NCBI GenBank assembly: GCA_020355945.1
Contig: CP070627.1
Span: 8,694,056 to 8,732,344 of the forward strand
Direction of reading: 5' to 3'
DNA length: 38,289 nucleotides
Origin: Candidatus Aminicenantota bacterium
Lineage (GTDB): Bacteria > Acidobacteriota > Aminicenantia > UBA2199
Notes under the pieces: model-generated
Databases searched by the model: none
What the model was told of the DNA's origin: nothing
Seen by the model: the letters and a program-made list of their open reading frames with translations, nothing else
Position numbers and translations under genes: made by a program
Part shown: positions 8,131-17,215 of the stretch, piece after piece
Numbering within the stretch: the stretch's first letter is position 1
How the letters are laid out: each line of letters begins with the position of its first letter

Positions 8131-11100
8131 TCACATCATTTCATCGGAATCTCCGAAGAAAAAATTAGTGGTTTCTTCCATTATATTTAAGGAACGATCA
8201 ATTTTTTCGTCTGAAATAAATTCAGGGGTTTTTTTATCGTCTATATGCTGGGCCAGGGAACGAATGGTGGGATATCTAAACATCTCCACTATAGGGATAT
8301 CTTTTTGAAAAACCTGGTTTAATTTACCGTTTAACTGGATCAGGTTCAGGGAATGTCCCCCTATATCGAAGAAATTATCATAGACACCGAGGTTATCGTT
8401 ATGAAGGACTTCCTTCCAGGCAGCAGCGATTAATTCTTCGGTTTCGTTTTCAGGTGCTGCATATTCGCTGCCTGTTTTCAAATTCATATCAAGGGAGTGC
8501 AAAACCTTTTGATCTACTTTTCCATTTGGGGTTAAGGGGACATGTTTGATGCGGATAAAATAGGATGGTATCATATAAGCAGGTAGTTCCCTGGCCAGGT
8601 ATTCTTTTAATTCCGGTGCCGAGAATTCTAGTTGGGTATCGACATAGGCACAGAGATATGCCTCCCCGTCTTCCTTTTTTCTTGGTGACACCACTGCATC
8701 GTTTATGTCCTCATGCCGCAGCAGTTGGTTTGCTATTTCTCCGGGTTCTATGCGAAAGCCCCTTATTTTGACCTGGTAGTCGATGCGGCTCAGGTATTCC
8801 ATATCGCCATTTTCCAGGAGTCTTCCCAAATCGCCGGACCTGTAGAGGCGCTGCGCGGTTATATAGGGATGGTTGACAAATTTTTCGCTGGTTAATTCGG
8901 GTCTATTTAAATACCCCCTGCCCACACCTTCACCGCCGACGCAGATTTCTCCTGTAACTCCAGGGGGTAACAGTTGCTGCCCCCTGCCCATGATATAAGT
9001 GGATAAGGTGGGAATAGGCTGACCGATGTTACTTATATTTAAGCGGATATCCCTGTGTTCTATCTCTTTATAAGTAACATGGACGGTGGTTTCGGTGATA
9101 CCGAACATATTGATGAGCCGGGTTTCGGGGTACTTGTTTTTCCACTGTTGTAATTTCAGTGGTGTTAAGGCTTCTCCTCCAAAGATGACATATTTCAGAT
9201 AGAGGTGTTTATTGGGATTTTGTACTTCCAGGTTCGCCAGGTTATAAAATGCCGAAGGGGTTTGATTTAATACGGTAATGTTTTCCTTTGCCAATATTTC
9301 CAGGAATTCCCGTGTATCCACGGCGGTTATACGAGGTATCAGCCTTAACTTCCCACCGTATAACAGGGCGCCATACATTTCCCACACAGAGAAATCAAAA
9401 CAATAGGAATGAAACAGCGTCCAGGTATCACGGCTGTTAAAATCAAATTGAAACCTGTCGTTGAATAGCAAACGTACGACATTGCGATGGGTGATGAGGG
9501 TGCCTTTGGGTTTATCGGTGGTACCGGAGGTGTAGATGCCGTAAGCCAGGTTGGCAGGGCCAACCTGGCTTACGGTTGAGGGAGTACTTTTGGAGAAGTA
9601 AAAAATATCTTTCTCAATATTAATAGTCTGTAAAGGCAATCCTTGCGGTTGCCCGCTTCCCTCCTCGACCTCAGCCTTAGCCTTAACCTGGAGTTTTGGT
9701 GAGGTTACCAAAATTCCTACCTGGCTGTCTTTTAACATGTAATTAATTCGTTCTGCCGGGTACTCCGGGTCAATGGGCATATAGGCGCCACCGGATTTTA
9801 ATATTGCCAATATAGCGATTATCATTTCCACGGAACGATCCGCCATGATACCCACAATGGTATCGGGTTGAACACCTCTTTGCTGCAATAAATGTGCCAA
9901 TTGAGCAGATATTTTATTCAATGCCCTGTAGGTAATCGCATGGCGCATGGCGCATGGCGCATAGCGTTCTTCTGCACTCTGCGCTGTGCGCTTTGAGCTT
10001 TGCCCAACCACAGCAATGCTGCCTGGCGTTCTCTCTACCTGCTCTTCAAATAGCTCATGTATTGTTTTATTTTGCGGATATCCTGCTTCGGTTCTATTAA
10101 AACCAAATAATAATTGTTTCTTTTCCAATGGAGAGATGATCTCTATTTCTTCCACAGGGATTCCAGGATTAATGCTGAATTGCTCGATTATACTTATCAG
10201 GTGCGTTTCTATTCTTTTGATTACATCGGCATTATATGCGATTGAATTGTAAAGTATACCCATTTCCAATTCTCGCATTAAGACACCCATAACATTTAAA
10301 TCATAGTTAGTCTGCTCAAATACCTCAACATGCTCTACCCAAAAATCCGAGCGGTTATCCTGGCTTAATTTTTTTATTTCATTATCCACCGGGTAATTCT
10401 CAAATACAACAAGATGATTCACAAGTGCTCTTTTTAACAGGCTGTTGGCCTGTATCTCAGCCAGGGGTATAAATTCATACAATTTGGATTGAGTCATTTG
10501 CACCTGTACTTTTTTCAGGAGGTTGACAAATTTTTCTCCAGGTTCATTTTTTATCCTTGTCGGAATTGTATTTATAAATAATCCCACCATGTTTTCAATG
10601 CCTTCAAAATCTTCGGGTCTTCCTGAAACCACAGTACCAAATACCACATCATTGGTGTCATTGTATTTTTGAAGCAAAATCCCCCACAAGCATTGGAATA
10701 TGGTATTGATGGTTAAGTTATTTTCATTTGCGATTCTCTTTAGTTCCTCGGTTAACACCTGGTTTATTTTAAAGTGATGCTCTGCCAGTTCATATTCATC
10801 TTCTCTTTCTCTTCCTTCAATATACCTGGGAATATTCGTCTGGTTTTCGTAATGCTGGAGATAACTTTTCCAATATTTAATTCCTGCTTCCTTATCCTGT
10901 TTCTCTAACCATTTAATATAATTCTTATACTCCTTAACCGGTTCCAACTTCAAGGGTTCACCCTTTCGAAATGATTGATATATTTGCAATAAATCTTTAT
11001 AGATGATTCTCACACTCCATCCATCCAATATGATATGATGAAAACTGAATAACATGAGATGGGTGTCCTTTGCAGTTTTTATTATTGAAATACGCAAGGG

Positions 11101-11469
11101 GAGGTCTTTTGATAAATTAAATCCCATCTTTCTATCTTTTCTTTTAAAGTCCTCCTGGAAACTGCTGCTTTCTTGTTTATTTAAGTGAGAAATATCCAGG
11201 TAGCAAATAGAGGCTTTTCTTTTTTTTAAGACCACCTGCAAAGGCTTTTGCAATTTTTCATAGACAAAGACAGTTCTTAACACATCGTACCTTTCTATGA
11301 TTTGAATGAAGGCTTGCTCCAGTAATCGATGATCAAATTCTCCATGGATCCAATAAACCATTTGTTCAAAATAAGCCTCGGAATACCTGTCTGCTAAATA
11401 ATGAAAAAGCATCCCTTCCTGCATTGGTGAAAGGAAATATATATCCTTTACATCGCTTTTGGCAATCAT
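8131..11469 (-). CDS. NRPS, C-A(Thr)-PCP
   Basis: A 1112-residue single-module synthetase. Its N-terminus (KSDVKDIYFLSPMQEGMLFH) is a typical acceptor COM segment running into a C domain of the type that follows E domains; HHIILDG is at 144-150. The A domain (455-960) has pocket residues Asp692, Phe693, Trp696, Asn735, Ile762, Gly764, Met788, Val796 and His797, the threonine code. Its A3 loop reads TSGTTDKPKG, with Asp652 where Gly is near invariant (codon 9514-9516). PCP Ser is 1040 (GGHSL). Only about 35 residues follow the PCP and no thioesterase is present, so release or transfer must use another protein. Start ATG at 11469 has AAGGAG nine bases upstream and follows the previous stop by 13 bases; ATG at 11517 lies inside the upstream gene. 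Repeat-derived insertions lie at 488-511 and 631-644. Confidence 0.94.
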   Translation of the reverse strand: MIAKSDVKDIYFLSPMQEGMLFHYLADRYSEAYFEQMVYWIHGEFDHRLLEQAFIQIIERYDVLRTVFVYEKLQKPLQVVLKKRKASICYLDISHLNKQESSSFQEDFKRKDRKMGFNLSKDLPLRISIIKTAKDTHLMLFSFHHIILDGWSVRIIYKDLLQIYQSFRKGEPLKLEPVKEYKNYIKWLEKQDKEAGIKYWKSYLQHYENQTNIPRYIEGREREDEYELAEHHFKINQVLTEELKRIANENNLTINTIFQCLWGILLQKYNDTNDVVFGTVVSGRPEDFEGIENMVGLFINTIPTRIKNEPGEKFVNLLKKVQVQMTQSKLYEFIPLAEIQANSLLKRALVNHLVVFENYPVDNEIKKLSQDNRSDFWVEHVEVFEQTNYDLNVMGVLMRELEMGILYNSIAYNADVIKRIETHLISIIEQFSINPGIPVEEIEIISPLEKKQLLFGFNRTEAGYPQNKTIHELFEEQVERTPGSIAVVGQSSKRTAQSAEERYAPCAMRHAITYRALNKISAQLAHLLQQRGVQPDTIVGIMADRSVEMIIAILAILKSGGAYMPIDPEYPAERINYMLKDSQVGILVTSPKLQVKAKAEVEEGSGQPQGLPLQTINIEKDIFYFSKSTPSTVSQVGPANLAYGIYTSGTTDKPKGTLITHRNVVRLLFNDRFQFDFNSRDTWTLFHSYCFDFSVWEMYGALLYGGKLRLIPRITAVDTREFLEILAKENITVLNQTPSAFYNLANLEVQNPNKHLYLKYVIFGGEALTPLKLQQWKNKYPETRLINMFGITETTVHVTYKEIEHRDIRLNISNIGQPIPTLSTYIMGRGQQLLPPGVTGEICVGGEGVGRGYLNRPELTSEKFVNHPYITAQRLYRSGDLGRLLENGDMEYLSRIDYQVKIRGFRIEPGEIANQLLRHEDINDAVVSPRKKEDGEAYLCAYVDTQLEFSAPELKEYLARELPAYMIPSYFIRIKHVPLTPNGKVDQKVLHSLDMNLKTGSEYAAPENETEELIAAAWKEVLHNDNLGVYDNFFDIGGHSLNLIQLNGKLNQVFQKDIPIVEMFRYPTIRSLAQHIDDKKTPEFISDEKIDRSLNIMEETTNFFFGDSDEMM
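9539..9575. repeat. 17-bp perfect inverted repeat inside A domain
   Basis: Two perfect 17-base arms (CCGTAAGCCAGGTTGGC and its complement) are separated by three bases. They lie immediately upstream of the A3 motif in the last Thr-activating NRPS and encode the stretch around SQVGPANLAYG. The mRNA could form a very stable hairpin inside the coding region. Confidence 0.9.
9937..10002. repeat. Heptamer repeat element inside NRPS A domain
   Basis: Four 7-base units (CGCATGG three times, then CGCATAG; 9937-9964) are followed by a 10-base spacer and four more heptamers (CACTCTG, CGCTGTG, CGCTTTG, AGCTTTG; 9975-10002). The element lies near the start of the A domain of the last NRPS and encodes about residues 490-511. 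Its right half resembles the element at 25066-25132. Confidence 0.85.
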
Positions 11470-11482
11470 ATCTTTTTTCTCC

Positions 11483-14400
11483 TTAATCCTTTGTTGTGTT
11501 CCCGCCGAGAATATCAAAGACCAATTCTAATTCCTGTTCTTCGATTGAAGAAGTAAAATCACTTCGGGTAAATTCGGTATCTTCCCGGGATGCACAATGA
11601 TCGATAATTTGCCGGAGGTATTTTTCATAGCCGGTAACAAAAGACTGTATGTCATTGTCTTCAAAATCTCCCGGACAATACTTCACTATGGTTCTCAATC
11701 TCTTATTACGTACCATCCCCGTGATGTAAAGCGAATAAAACCATTGGGTATTTAATGGGCTGATAGAGTTCCCACTGGAAATATCAGCCACCTGGAATAA
11801 TGGATTACTCAAATCTTCATCTGTTTGCCCGAGGTAATTGAAACTCACTTCCGGGTTCAAACGAAATTCAATTGACTGTTTATTTTCTTCGTTGGTTAAG
11901 TACTTCAATATGCCGTATCCAATACCTTTGTTGGGAATATCCCTCAGCATATCCTTGGTATTTTTGATGACAGAGGAGATGTCTTCTTTATTTCTCATGC
12001 CACCAAGAATCACAGGGGATACCGAAGTGAACCAACCCACGGTACGAGTTATATTGACATCTGGTATGATGTCTTCCCTACCATGTCCTTCTAAAACAAC
12101 CGGTATCCGTTCTAACCCGGTCCAATCGCTTAAAGCCAGGCTTAACCCTGCCAGTAAAATGTCATTTATCTCTGTATTATAAGCCTTATTTACTCGCTTT
12201 AACAATTTTTCAGTGTATTGCTCGGATAACTCGAAGGTTTTTATGCCGTTGTTTTTGGATTTACCCGCCTGGTTATCCTTATTTTTAGATAAGGGGGATA
12301 ATTCCATTTTTTCCAGGTTCTGCCAATATTTCAATTCTTTGAGCATGGTTTCACTATTGGCATATTCATATAATTTTTCTGCCCATTCTTTATAAGAGCT
12401 TGTTTTTAAAGGTAGTTGGCAATCTTCTGCTTTCACTCCATTTTCCATTTGTTGATAAAGTGAGGTAAAATCCTCAAATAAGATACTTAAAGACACCGTA
12501 TCAACTAGCAGGTGGTGGATAGCAATGAGCAAATAATCACCTTTAATGGTTTTGAATAGACCCAATTTCAGCAGTGGTCCACGGCTCAAATCCATACTGG
12601 CCTGGATTTGATTGCATTTTTCTTCAATTATTTTTTCATAGGATTCCCCGGTTATTTCCATGTCGATGAGTTCGTAGAGGGGAGATTGAATGCCGCGGTT
12701 GACCTGTTTTATTTCTTCGTCTTCAATTAAATACACCATGCGCAGTGCATCGTGATGTTCCGCCAATTTTTGAAACACCTTTTCCAGGATATCTTTGTTG
12801 AAGCCCCCTGGCCGGTAAACCATGACAGGCAGGTTAAAATGATGCATTTCCGATATTTTTTTTTGGAAAAACCATTTTTGTATGGGGGTTAATTTGACTT
12901 CACCTTCAACGACTTCCTGGTTAATCTCCTGTTTAAGGGGTTTCATATGAGGGGTTAATTCCTTGATGGTGGGATACTGGAATAAATCGCTGATATCTAG
13001 CTTGAGTTCATAATTCAACAGCCGGGATGATATTTGGATTGCCTTTATAGAATCCCCTCCCATGTTAAAATAGTTGTCAGCGGTTCCTATCCTCTCAATA
13101 CCCATCACTTCTTGCCATACATCAACCATTATTTTCTCCGATTTACAGGTGGGAGGGCAATAATTCTCTCCCATATCCATTGAGCTTTGATCAATGGCTG
13201 CTAAAGATTTCCTGTCTACCTTTCCGTTGGGGGTTATGGGCAATTTATCCAATTGCACAAAATAGGAAGGTATCATAAATTCCGGGAGGTATAATGACAA
13301 ATGATGTCTTAATTCCCCCACTTCAATATTTGGGCCGGAGGGGACTATATAGGCTGCCAGGCTATTATAGCCCTTTTCATCCTCCTTGACCAATACGAGG
13401 GACTGACGGATACCCTCAAACTTCGATAGATAATATTCCACTTCACTGGTTTCAATGCGATATCCCCTTATTTTTACCTGTTGATCCACCCGGCCCAGGA
13501 ACTCAATATTTCCATCTGCCAGTCTTCGAGCCCGGTCTCCTGTTTTAAACATCCGTTTCCCGGGTTTAAAGGGATTGGGTATAAATTGTTCAACTGTTAA
13601 TCCCGGTTTGTTCAAGTACCCCCTTGCCAACCCATGTCCGGAAATGTATAGTTCTCCCATACATCCCGGGGGTACATTTCTCATGTCCATATCCAATAAA
13701 TAGATTTCCATATTATCGGCCGGGATTCCAATGGGTACTGAGGGTGTGTCATCTGCCCGGGGTTTGAATCTATAAATCATACACCCCACCGTTGCTTCTG
13801 TGGGTCCGTATTCATTGTAAATTTCAATATTTCCATTAAAGTTTGCAGTGATTTTTTGTGCCAATGGGGTTTCTAACCGTTCACCCCCCACGATAAAACG
13901 CCGGATAGTCGGTTCCTGCTCTTTTCGATTACTCATCAACATTAAATGGACCGGCGTTAATTTAACCACTGCCGCGTTATTCCCGTTAAATATCTTTTCC
14001 ACCAGAAATTCCCTGTCTTCCCCCTGGTAAACCACGATAGAGTTGCCGGTTATTAATGGAGTAAATATTGAAGTTACTGTCAGGTCAAAGGCAATAGAGG
14101 TATATAATGGGAAGTTTGCCTTTTCATTTTGAACGTAGGTTCGGGCTGCCCAGCGGATGTAATTTACCAGGCTTCCATGTTGGATGAGTACCCCTTTGGG
14201 ATTTCCTGTGGTGCCGGATGTGTAGATTAGATAGGCCGCGCTTGCTAAATCACAACGCATTTCCGGGTTGGCTCCATCCTCCCCGGGTATATTTTCGTCG
14301 TCCAATAATATCAAGGGGTGAGGGGAAATGACTTTCTCTGCATAGGCTTTGACTGCTAATATCGCCATTGCCTTACTGTCTTCCAGCATATAACGGATTC

Positions 14401-15481
14401 TTTGCAAAGGATAGCCCGGGTCTATGGGTAAATACGCCCCTCCCGCTTTCAATATGCCTAATATCCCGATAACAGCTTCCGGGGAGGGTTGAAGAATAAA
14501 TCCCACAATGGTTTCTTTCTTAACTCCCCTGGTTTTCAACAGTTTTGCCAACCGGTTTGCTTTGGTGTTCAATTCCCGGTAACTCACTTCCCCACCGCTG
14601 TCATCCAGGATAAGAGCTGCTGCCCCGGGATTTTTGCCAGCCTGGTCTGCAAATAGTTCATGAACTGCCTTTTGGTCCGAGTAATCATGGGCTGTATTGT
14701 TGAATTCAATGATTAATTCTTGCTTTTCTTCGGGGGAAAGTATGTCAATGGAAGATAGCTGTATATCGATATCAAAAATAACCATCTCCAATAACCGTTT
14801 AAAATGCTCTAAAATTCTTCCTATTGTGTCTTTTTTATATAAAGATGCTTTGTATTCCAGTTCCATACAAATCGATCCTGCGGTCCTATTAAAAGAAAAT
14901 AGGATGGCAGGTTGAATATGCCGGAGATATTTCCTGTCCTGGAGATTCTCCAGTAAGACCGCTACTTCAAATAAACCGCACCTATTTTCACCGTCATTTA
15001 CCATCAATTGGTCAAACAGTTCTTCCACGGGGTAATTTTGATTTTCCACAGCTCCGGCAACCGTGTCTCTTACCTGTAATAAGAATTGTTTAAAGGTCAT
15101 ATGATCCCGGGTTTGATTTCTTAAGGGCAGTATGGTATTAACATATTCTGCTTCCGCCTCCTGTTTATCGATGGTTGTTCCTACGATGATATCATTGGCC
15201 CCGGTATAGAGGTGGATCAAAATATCGGTTACCGCCACTATTATCATATGCAACCTGGGGTCGGATTCATTTCGCAACTGCATCAATCGTGAAAATATTT
15301 TCTTGTCGAAGGTATGGTCTAGCTTGCCGGTATGAAGGTTGTCGGTGCCATCCCCTTCATAATCATAGGGAAAACCGCTTATAACAAATTCCCCGGATAA
15401 TTTATCCAACCAATATTCTTTTTCTTTAAAGAATTGTTCGCCAACATGCAAATTTTCCTTAGAAGCATTTATTTCTTTCAT
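11483..15481 (-). CDS. NRPS, half C-A(Asn)-PCP-E
   Basis: A 1332-residue synthetase. Like the other Asn NRPS it opens with an orphan C-domain C-lobe (1-255, starting near KEYWLDKLSGEF) and has no HHxxxDG N-lobe. The A domain (265-760) has YTSGTTGNPKG and pocket residues Asp466, Leu467, Thr470, Lys507, Ile530, Gly532, Glu557, Val565, Gly566 and Lys754, again the Asn code. PCP Ser is 811 (GGDSIK). E (860-1310) retains EGHGRE and NYLGQ motifs, but its catalytic motif is HHLLVDT at 989-995 rather than HHxxxDG. The tail (SDFTSS...ELELVFDIL) resembles a donor COM docking segment rather than the DFGF tail. Start chosen at ATG 15481 because an AGGAAAG ribosome site precedes it and it follows the upstream stop by 10 bases; an in-frame ATG at 15544 would overlap the radical SAM gene. 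Confidence 0.94.
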   Translation of the reverse strand: MKEINASKENLHVGEQFFKEKEYWLDKLSGEFVISGFPYDYEGDGTDNLHTGKLDHTFDKKIFSRLMQLRNESDPRLHMIIVAVTDILIHLYTGANDIIVGTTIDKQEAEAEYVNTILPLRNQTRDHMTFKQFLLQVRDTVAGAVENQNYPVEELFDQLMVNDGENRCGLFEVAVLLENLQDRKYLRHIQPAILFSFNRTAGSICMELEYKASLYKKDTIGRILEHFKRLLEMVIFDIDIQLSSIDILSPEEKQELIIEFNNTAHDYSDQKAVHELFADQAGKNPGAAALILDDSGGEVSYRELNTKANRLAKLLKTRGVKKETIVGFILQPSPEAVIGILGILKAGGAYLPIDPGYPLQRIRYMLEDSKAMAILAVKAYAEKVISPHPLILLDDENIPGEDGANPEMRCDLASAAYLIYTSGTTGNPKGVLIQHGSLVNYIRWAARTYVQNEKANFPLYTSIAFDLTVTSIFTPLITGNSIVVYQGEDREFLVEKIFNGNNAAVVKLTPVHLMLMSNRKEQEPTIRRFIVGGERLETPLAQKITANFNGNIEIYNEYGPTEATVGCMIYRFKPRADDTPSVPIGIPADNMEIYLLDMDMRNVPPGCMGELYISGHGLARGYLNKPGLTVEQFIPNPFKPGKRMFKTGDRARRLADGNIEFLGRVDQQVKIRGYRIETSEVEYYLSKFEGIRQSLVLVKEDEKGYNSLAAYIVPSGPNIEVGELRHHLSLYLPEFMIPSYFVQLDKLPITPNGKVDRKSLAAIDQSSMDMGENYCPPTCKSEKIMVDVWQEVMGIERIGTADNYFNMGGDSIKAIQISSRLLNYELKLDISDLFQYPTIKELTPHMKPLKQEINQEVVEGEVKLTPIQKWFFQKKISEMHHFNLPVMVYRPGGFNKDILEKVFQKLAEHHDALRMVYLIEDEEIKQVNRGIQSPLYELIDMEITGESYEKIIEEKCNQIQASMDLSRGPLLKLGLFKTIKGDYLLIAIHHLLVDTVSLSILFEDFTSLYQQMENGVKAEDCQLPLKTSSYKEWAEKLYEYANSETMLKELKYWQNLEKMELSPLSKNKDNQAGKSKNNGIKTFELSEQYTEKLLKRVNKAYNTEINDILLAGLSLALSDWTGLERIPVVLEGHGREDIIPDVNITRTVGWFTSVSPVILGGMRNKEDISSVIKNTKDMLRDIPNKGIGYGILKYLTNEENKQSIEFRLNPEVSFNYLGQTDEDLSNPLFQVADISSGNSISPLNTQWFYSLYITGMVRNKRLRTIVKYCPGDFEDNDIQSFVTGYEKYLRQIIDHCASREDTEFTRSDFTSSIEEQELELVFDILGGNTTKD

Positions 15482-15491
15482 TTTCTTTCCT

Positions 15492-17189
15492 TTAAAAACC
15501 GAAATCGCCATTGTCTTCTCGCACATTCCTGGCAAAGGTTTCACTTTTTATGTTCTGGTTTTCATCGATATATTTATTCCTGGCCATGAAATCCAACAAT
15601 GGCGGCACTGCATTTTTATGTAATCGGTGCCACCGTTCATCGGCATTCACGTGCTGATCATAGGAATAGGGGTTGGGGATTCCCAATTTTTTGCAGTGGG
15701 CTTCGAACCGGCGCACTCTCCTGAAGGTTTCCTCTCGTGAGGGTTCCATTTGCGGCCCCGGTGTATAGTACCGGAAGACTAACATATCCAATGCCTGTTT
15801 GGGGTACAACAATTCGATACCTTTCCGCCAGTCATCCGCACTGGTCTGCTTCGAATAGTGAACGAGAAAGTAATTGCATTCGGATTGAAAAATATCATCC
15901 TTTAATTCTTCCACCAGGTCCAGGGTCTGTTGAAAATCCTCTTCGGTTTCCCCCGGGTGCCCAATCACCCAGTAGGCAGTGGTTTTGATGCCGGCATAGG
16001 CCAGGGCCGATAGGGTGGTTTTAATTTGTTCAACGGTTATTTGTTTATCCATTTCATCCAGTATGCGCTGCGACCCGCTTTCCGTGCCTAAGCGAACCCG
16101 GTATAATCCACCTCGCCGCCAGAGTAAGGTGTTGCGGATATCCCCGGAAGGATCATCTACTTTGAAATAGGCATCATAATACAATGAAATTCTTGCTTTA
16201 ATGATTTCGTTGGCCAGGTCAGTGACCACAGGATTCAATAAGGAATCGGTCATGAAAAATAACTGGTGGCCGTATTGTTTGTGCATCTTTATCATCTCAT
16301 CCGCGGTTTGTGCCGGATTTTTTACCCGGTATTTGCCGGCAACTTTCCGGGCGACACAAAAACTGCAACCATATTTACAACTGGCCGATGCAGTAGCTGC
16401 CAGGTAAGGATATTTTGCCATGTCCAGGTCGGAAAAATCCGGTAAATCTTGCTCATGAAAGTCTAAAATACGTCCGCCCACATCCTCCTTCGTATACACA
16501 CGCTTTGAATCCGGCAGGTCCCCTCGTAAATATTTTAAAAAGGGCAATTCCCCCTGTCCCAAAATGATTTTATCCAGGTAACCCGCTGAGGTGTCCAACA
16601 GGACCTGGAAATTGGGAGAATCCGGGGCATGGGTCTCATTAAAGGTTCCACCCCCCATCAAGGTTTTAATGTGAGGGTATTTCTCTTTTGTCAGTTTAAG
16701 CACATACATGGAGGCGGCAATGGTACATTTATAAGCTGTCACTCCCACCACATCCGGCTGTTCCTCTTCCAATAACTCCAACCAATAGGCGTGCAGCATG
16801 GTATAAAATTCTTCCATGATCCGGTTCAGCTCCCGGGCATAGCAGTCCTCCACCTCGACATAATATGACTTATAAATCAATGTTTTGACCAATTCTTCAT
16901 ATTCGTCTTTATGGTTGTGATTCCAATGTGCCATTAAATGGCTTTGCAGCACATCGTGGCCGATATTGTTAAAATTTCCGCGTTTTTCTTCAGGAACGCA
17001 TTTCTTCAGGGTTTCAAAATAGTTATTGTAAAAATCCAGGCATTCCTTTTTTACAATTAAATCAACGGTTCTTACTTTATAGCCGTGCTCCTGGAGAAAC
17101 GCTTTAAGCGTGGTGATTCCCATTGGTGGGATCATGGGGTCCCAATAAGGTAAAATCGCCAGCAAAATTTTTTTCATGGTTGTTTCCAT
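15492..17189 (-). CDS. B12-binding-type radical SAM protein with DFGF tail
   Basis: A 565-residue protein. Residues 5-225 look like a cobalamin-binding Rossmann domain of the BchE type (PPMGITTLKAFL near 21-32, PDVVGVTAY at 145-153, MGGG at 178-181). The radical SAM core has CKYGCSFC with Cys271, Cys275 and Cys278, LGTESGS near 367-373 and VIGHPGET near 408-415. Known members of this class methylate unactivated carbons or catalyse rearrangements; the actual reaction cannot be read here. The C-terminus is DFGF, as in its neighbours. It sits between two Asn-activating NRPSs, 26 bases after one and 10 bases before the next, so it probably acts on a carrier-bound peptide. ATG at 17189 is favoured over ATG at 17177 because AAGGAG lies five bases upstream of the former. 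Confidence 0.91.
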   Translation of the reverse strand: METTMKKILLAILPYWDPMIPPMGITTLKAFLQEHGYKVRTVDLIVKKECLDFYNNYFETLKKCVPEEKRGNFNNIGHDVLQSHLMAHWNHNHKDEYEELVKTLIYKSYYVEVEDCYARELNRIMEEFYTMLHAYWLELLEEEQPDVVGVTAYKCTIAASMYVLKLTKEKYPHIKTLMGGGTFNETHAPDSPNFQVLLDTSAGYLDKIILGQGELPFLKYLRGDLPDSKRVYTKEDVGGRILDFHEQDLPDFSDLDMAKYPYLAATASASCKYGCSFCVARKVAGKYRVKNPAQTADEMIKMHKQYGHQLFFMTDSLLNPVVTDLANEIIKARISLYYDAYFKVDDPSGDIRNTLLWRRGGLYRVRLGTESGSQRILDEMDKQITVEQIKTTLSALAYAGIKTTAYWVIGHPGETEEDFQQTLDLVEELKDDIFQSECNYFLVHYSKQTSADDWRKGIELLYPKQALDMLVFRYYTPGPQMEPSREETFRRVRRFEAHCKKLGIPNPYSYDQHVNADERWHRLHKNAVPPLLDFMARNKYIDENQNIKSETFARNVREDNGDFGF

Positions 17190-17215
17190 TCTTGCTCCTT
17201 TTGTTACCTGTGATT

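Noticed and set aside
15482..15544. Longer start for the 15481-11483 NRPS
   Set aside because: It would overlap the radical SAM gene; the paralogous NRPS begins just before the same conserved half-C boundary and the ATG at 15481 has a good ribosome site.
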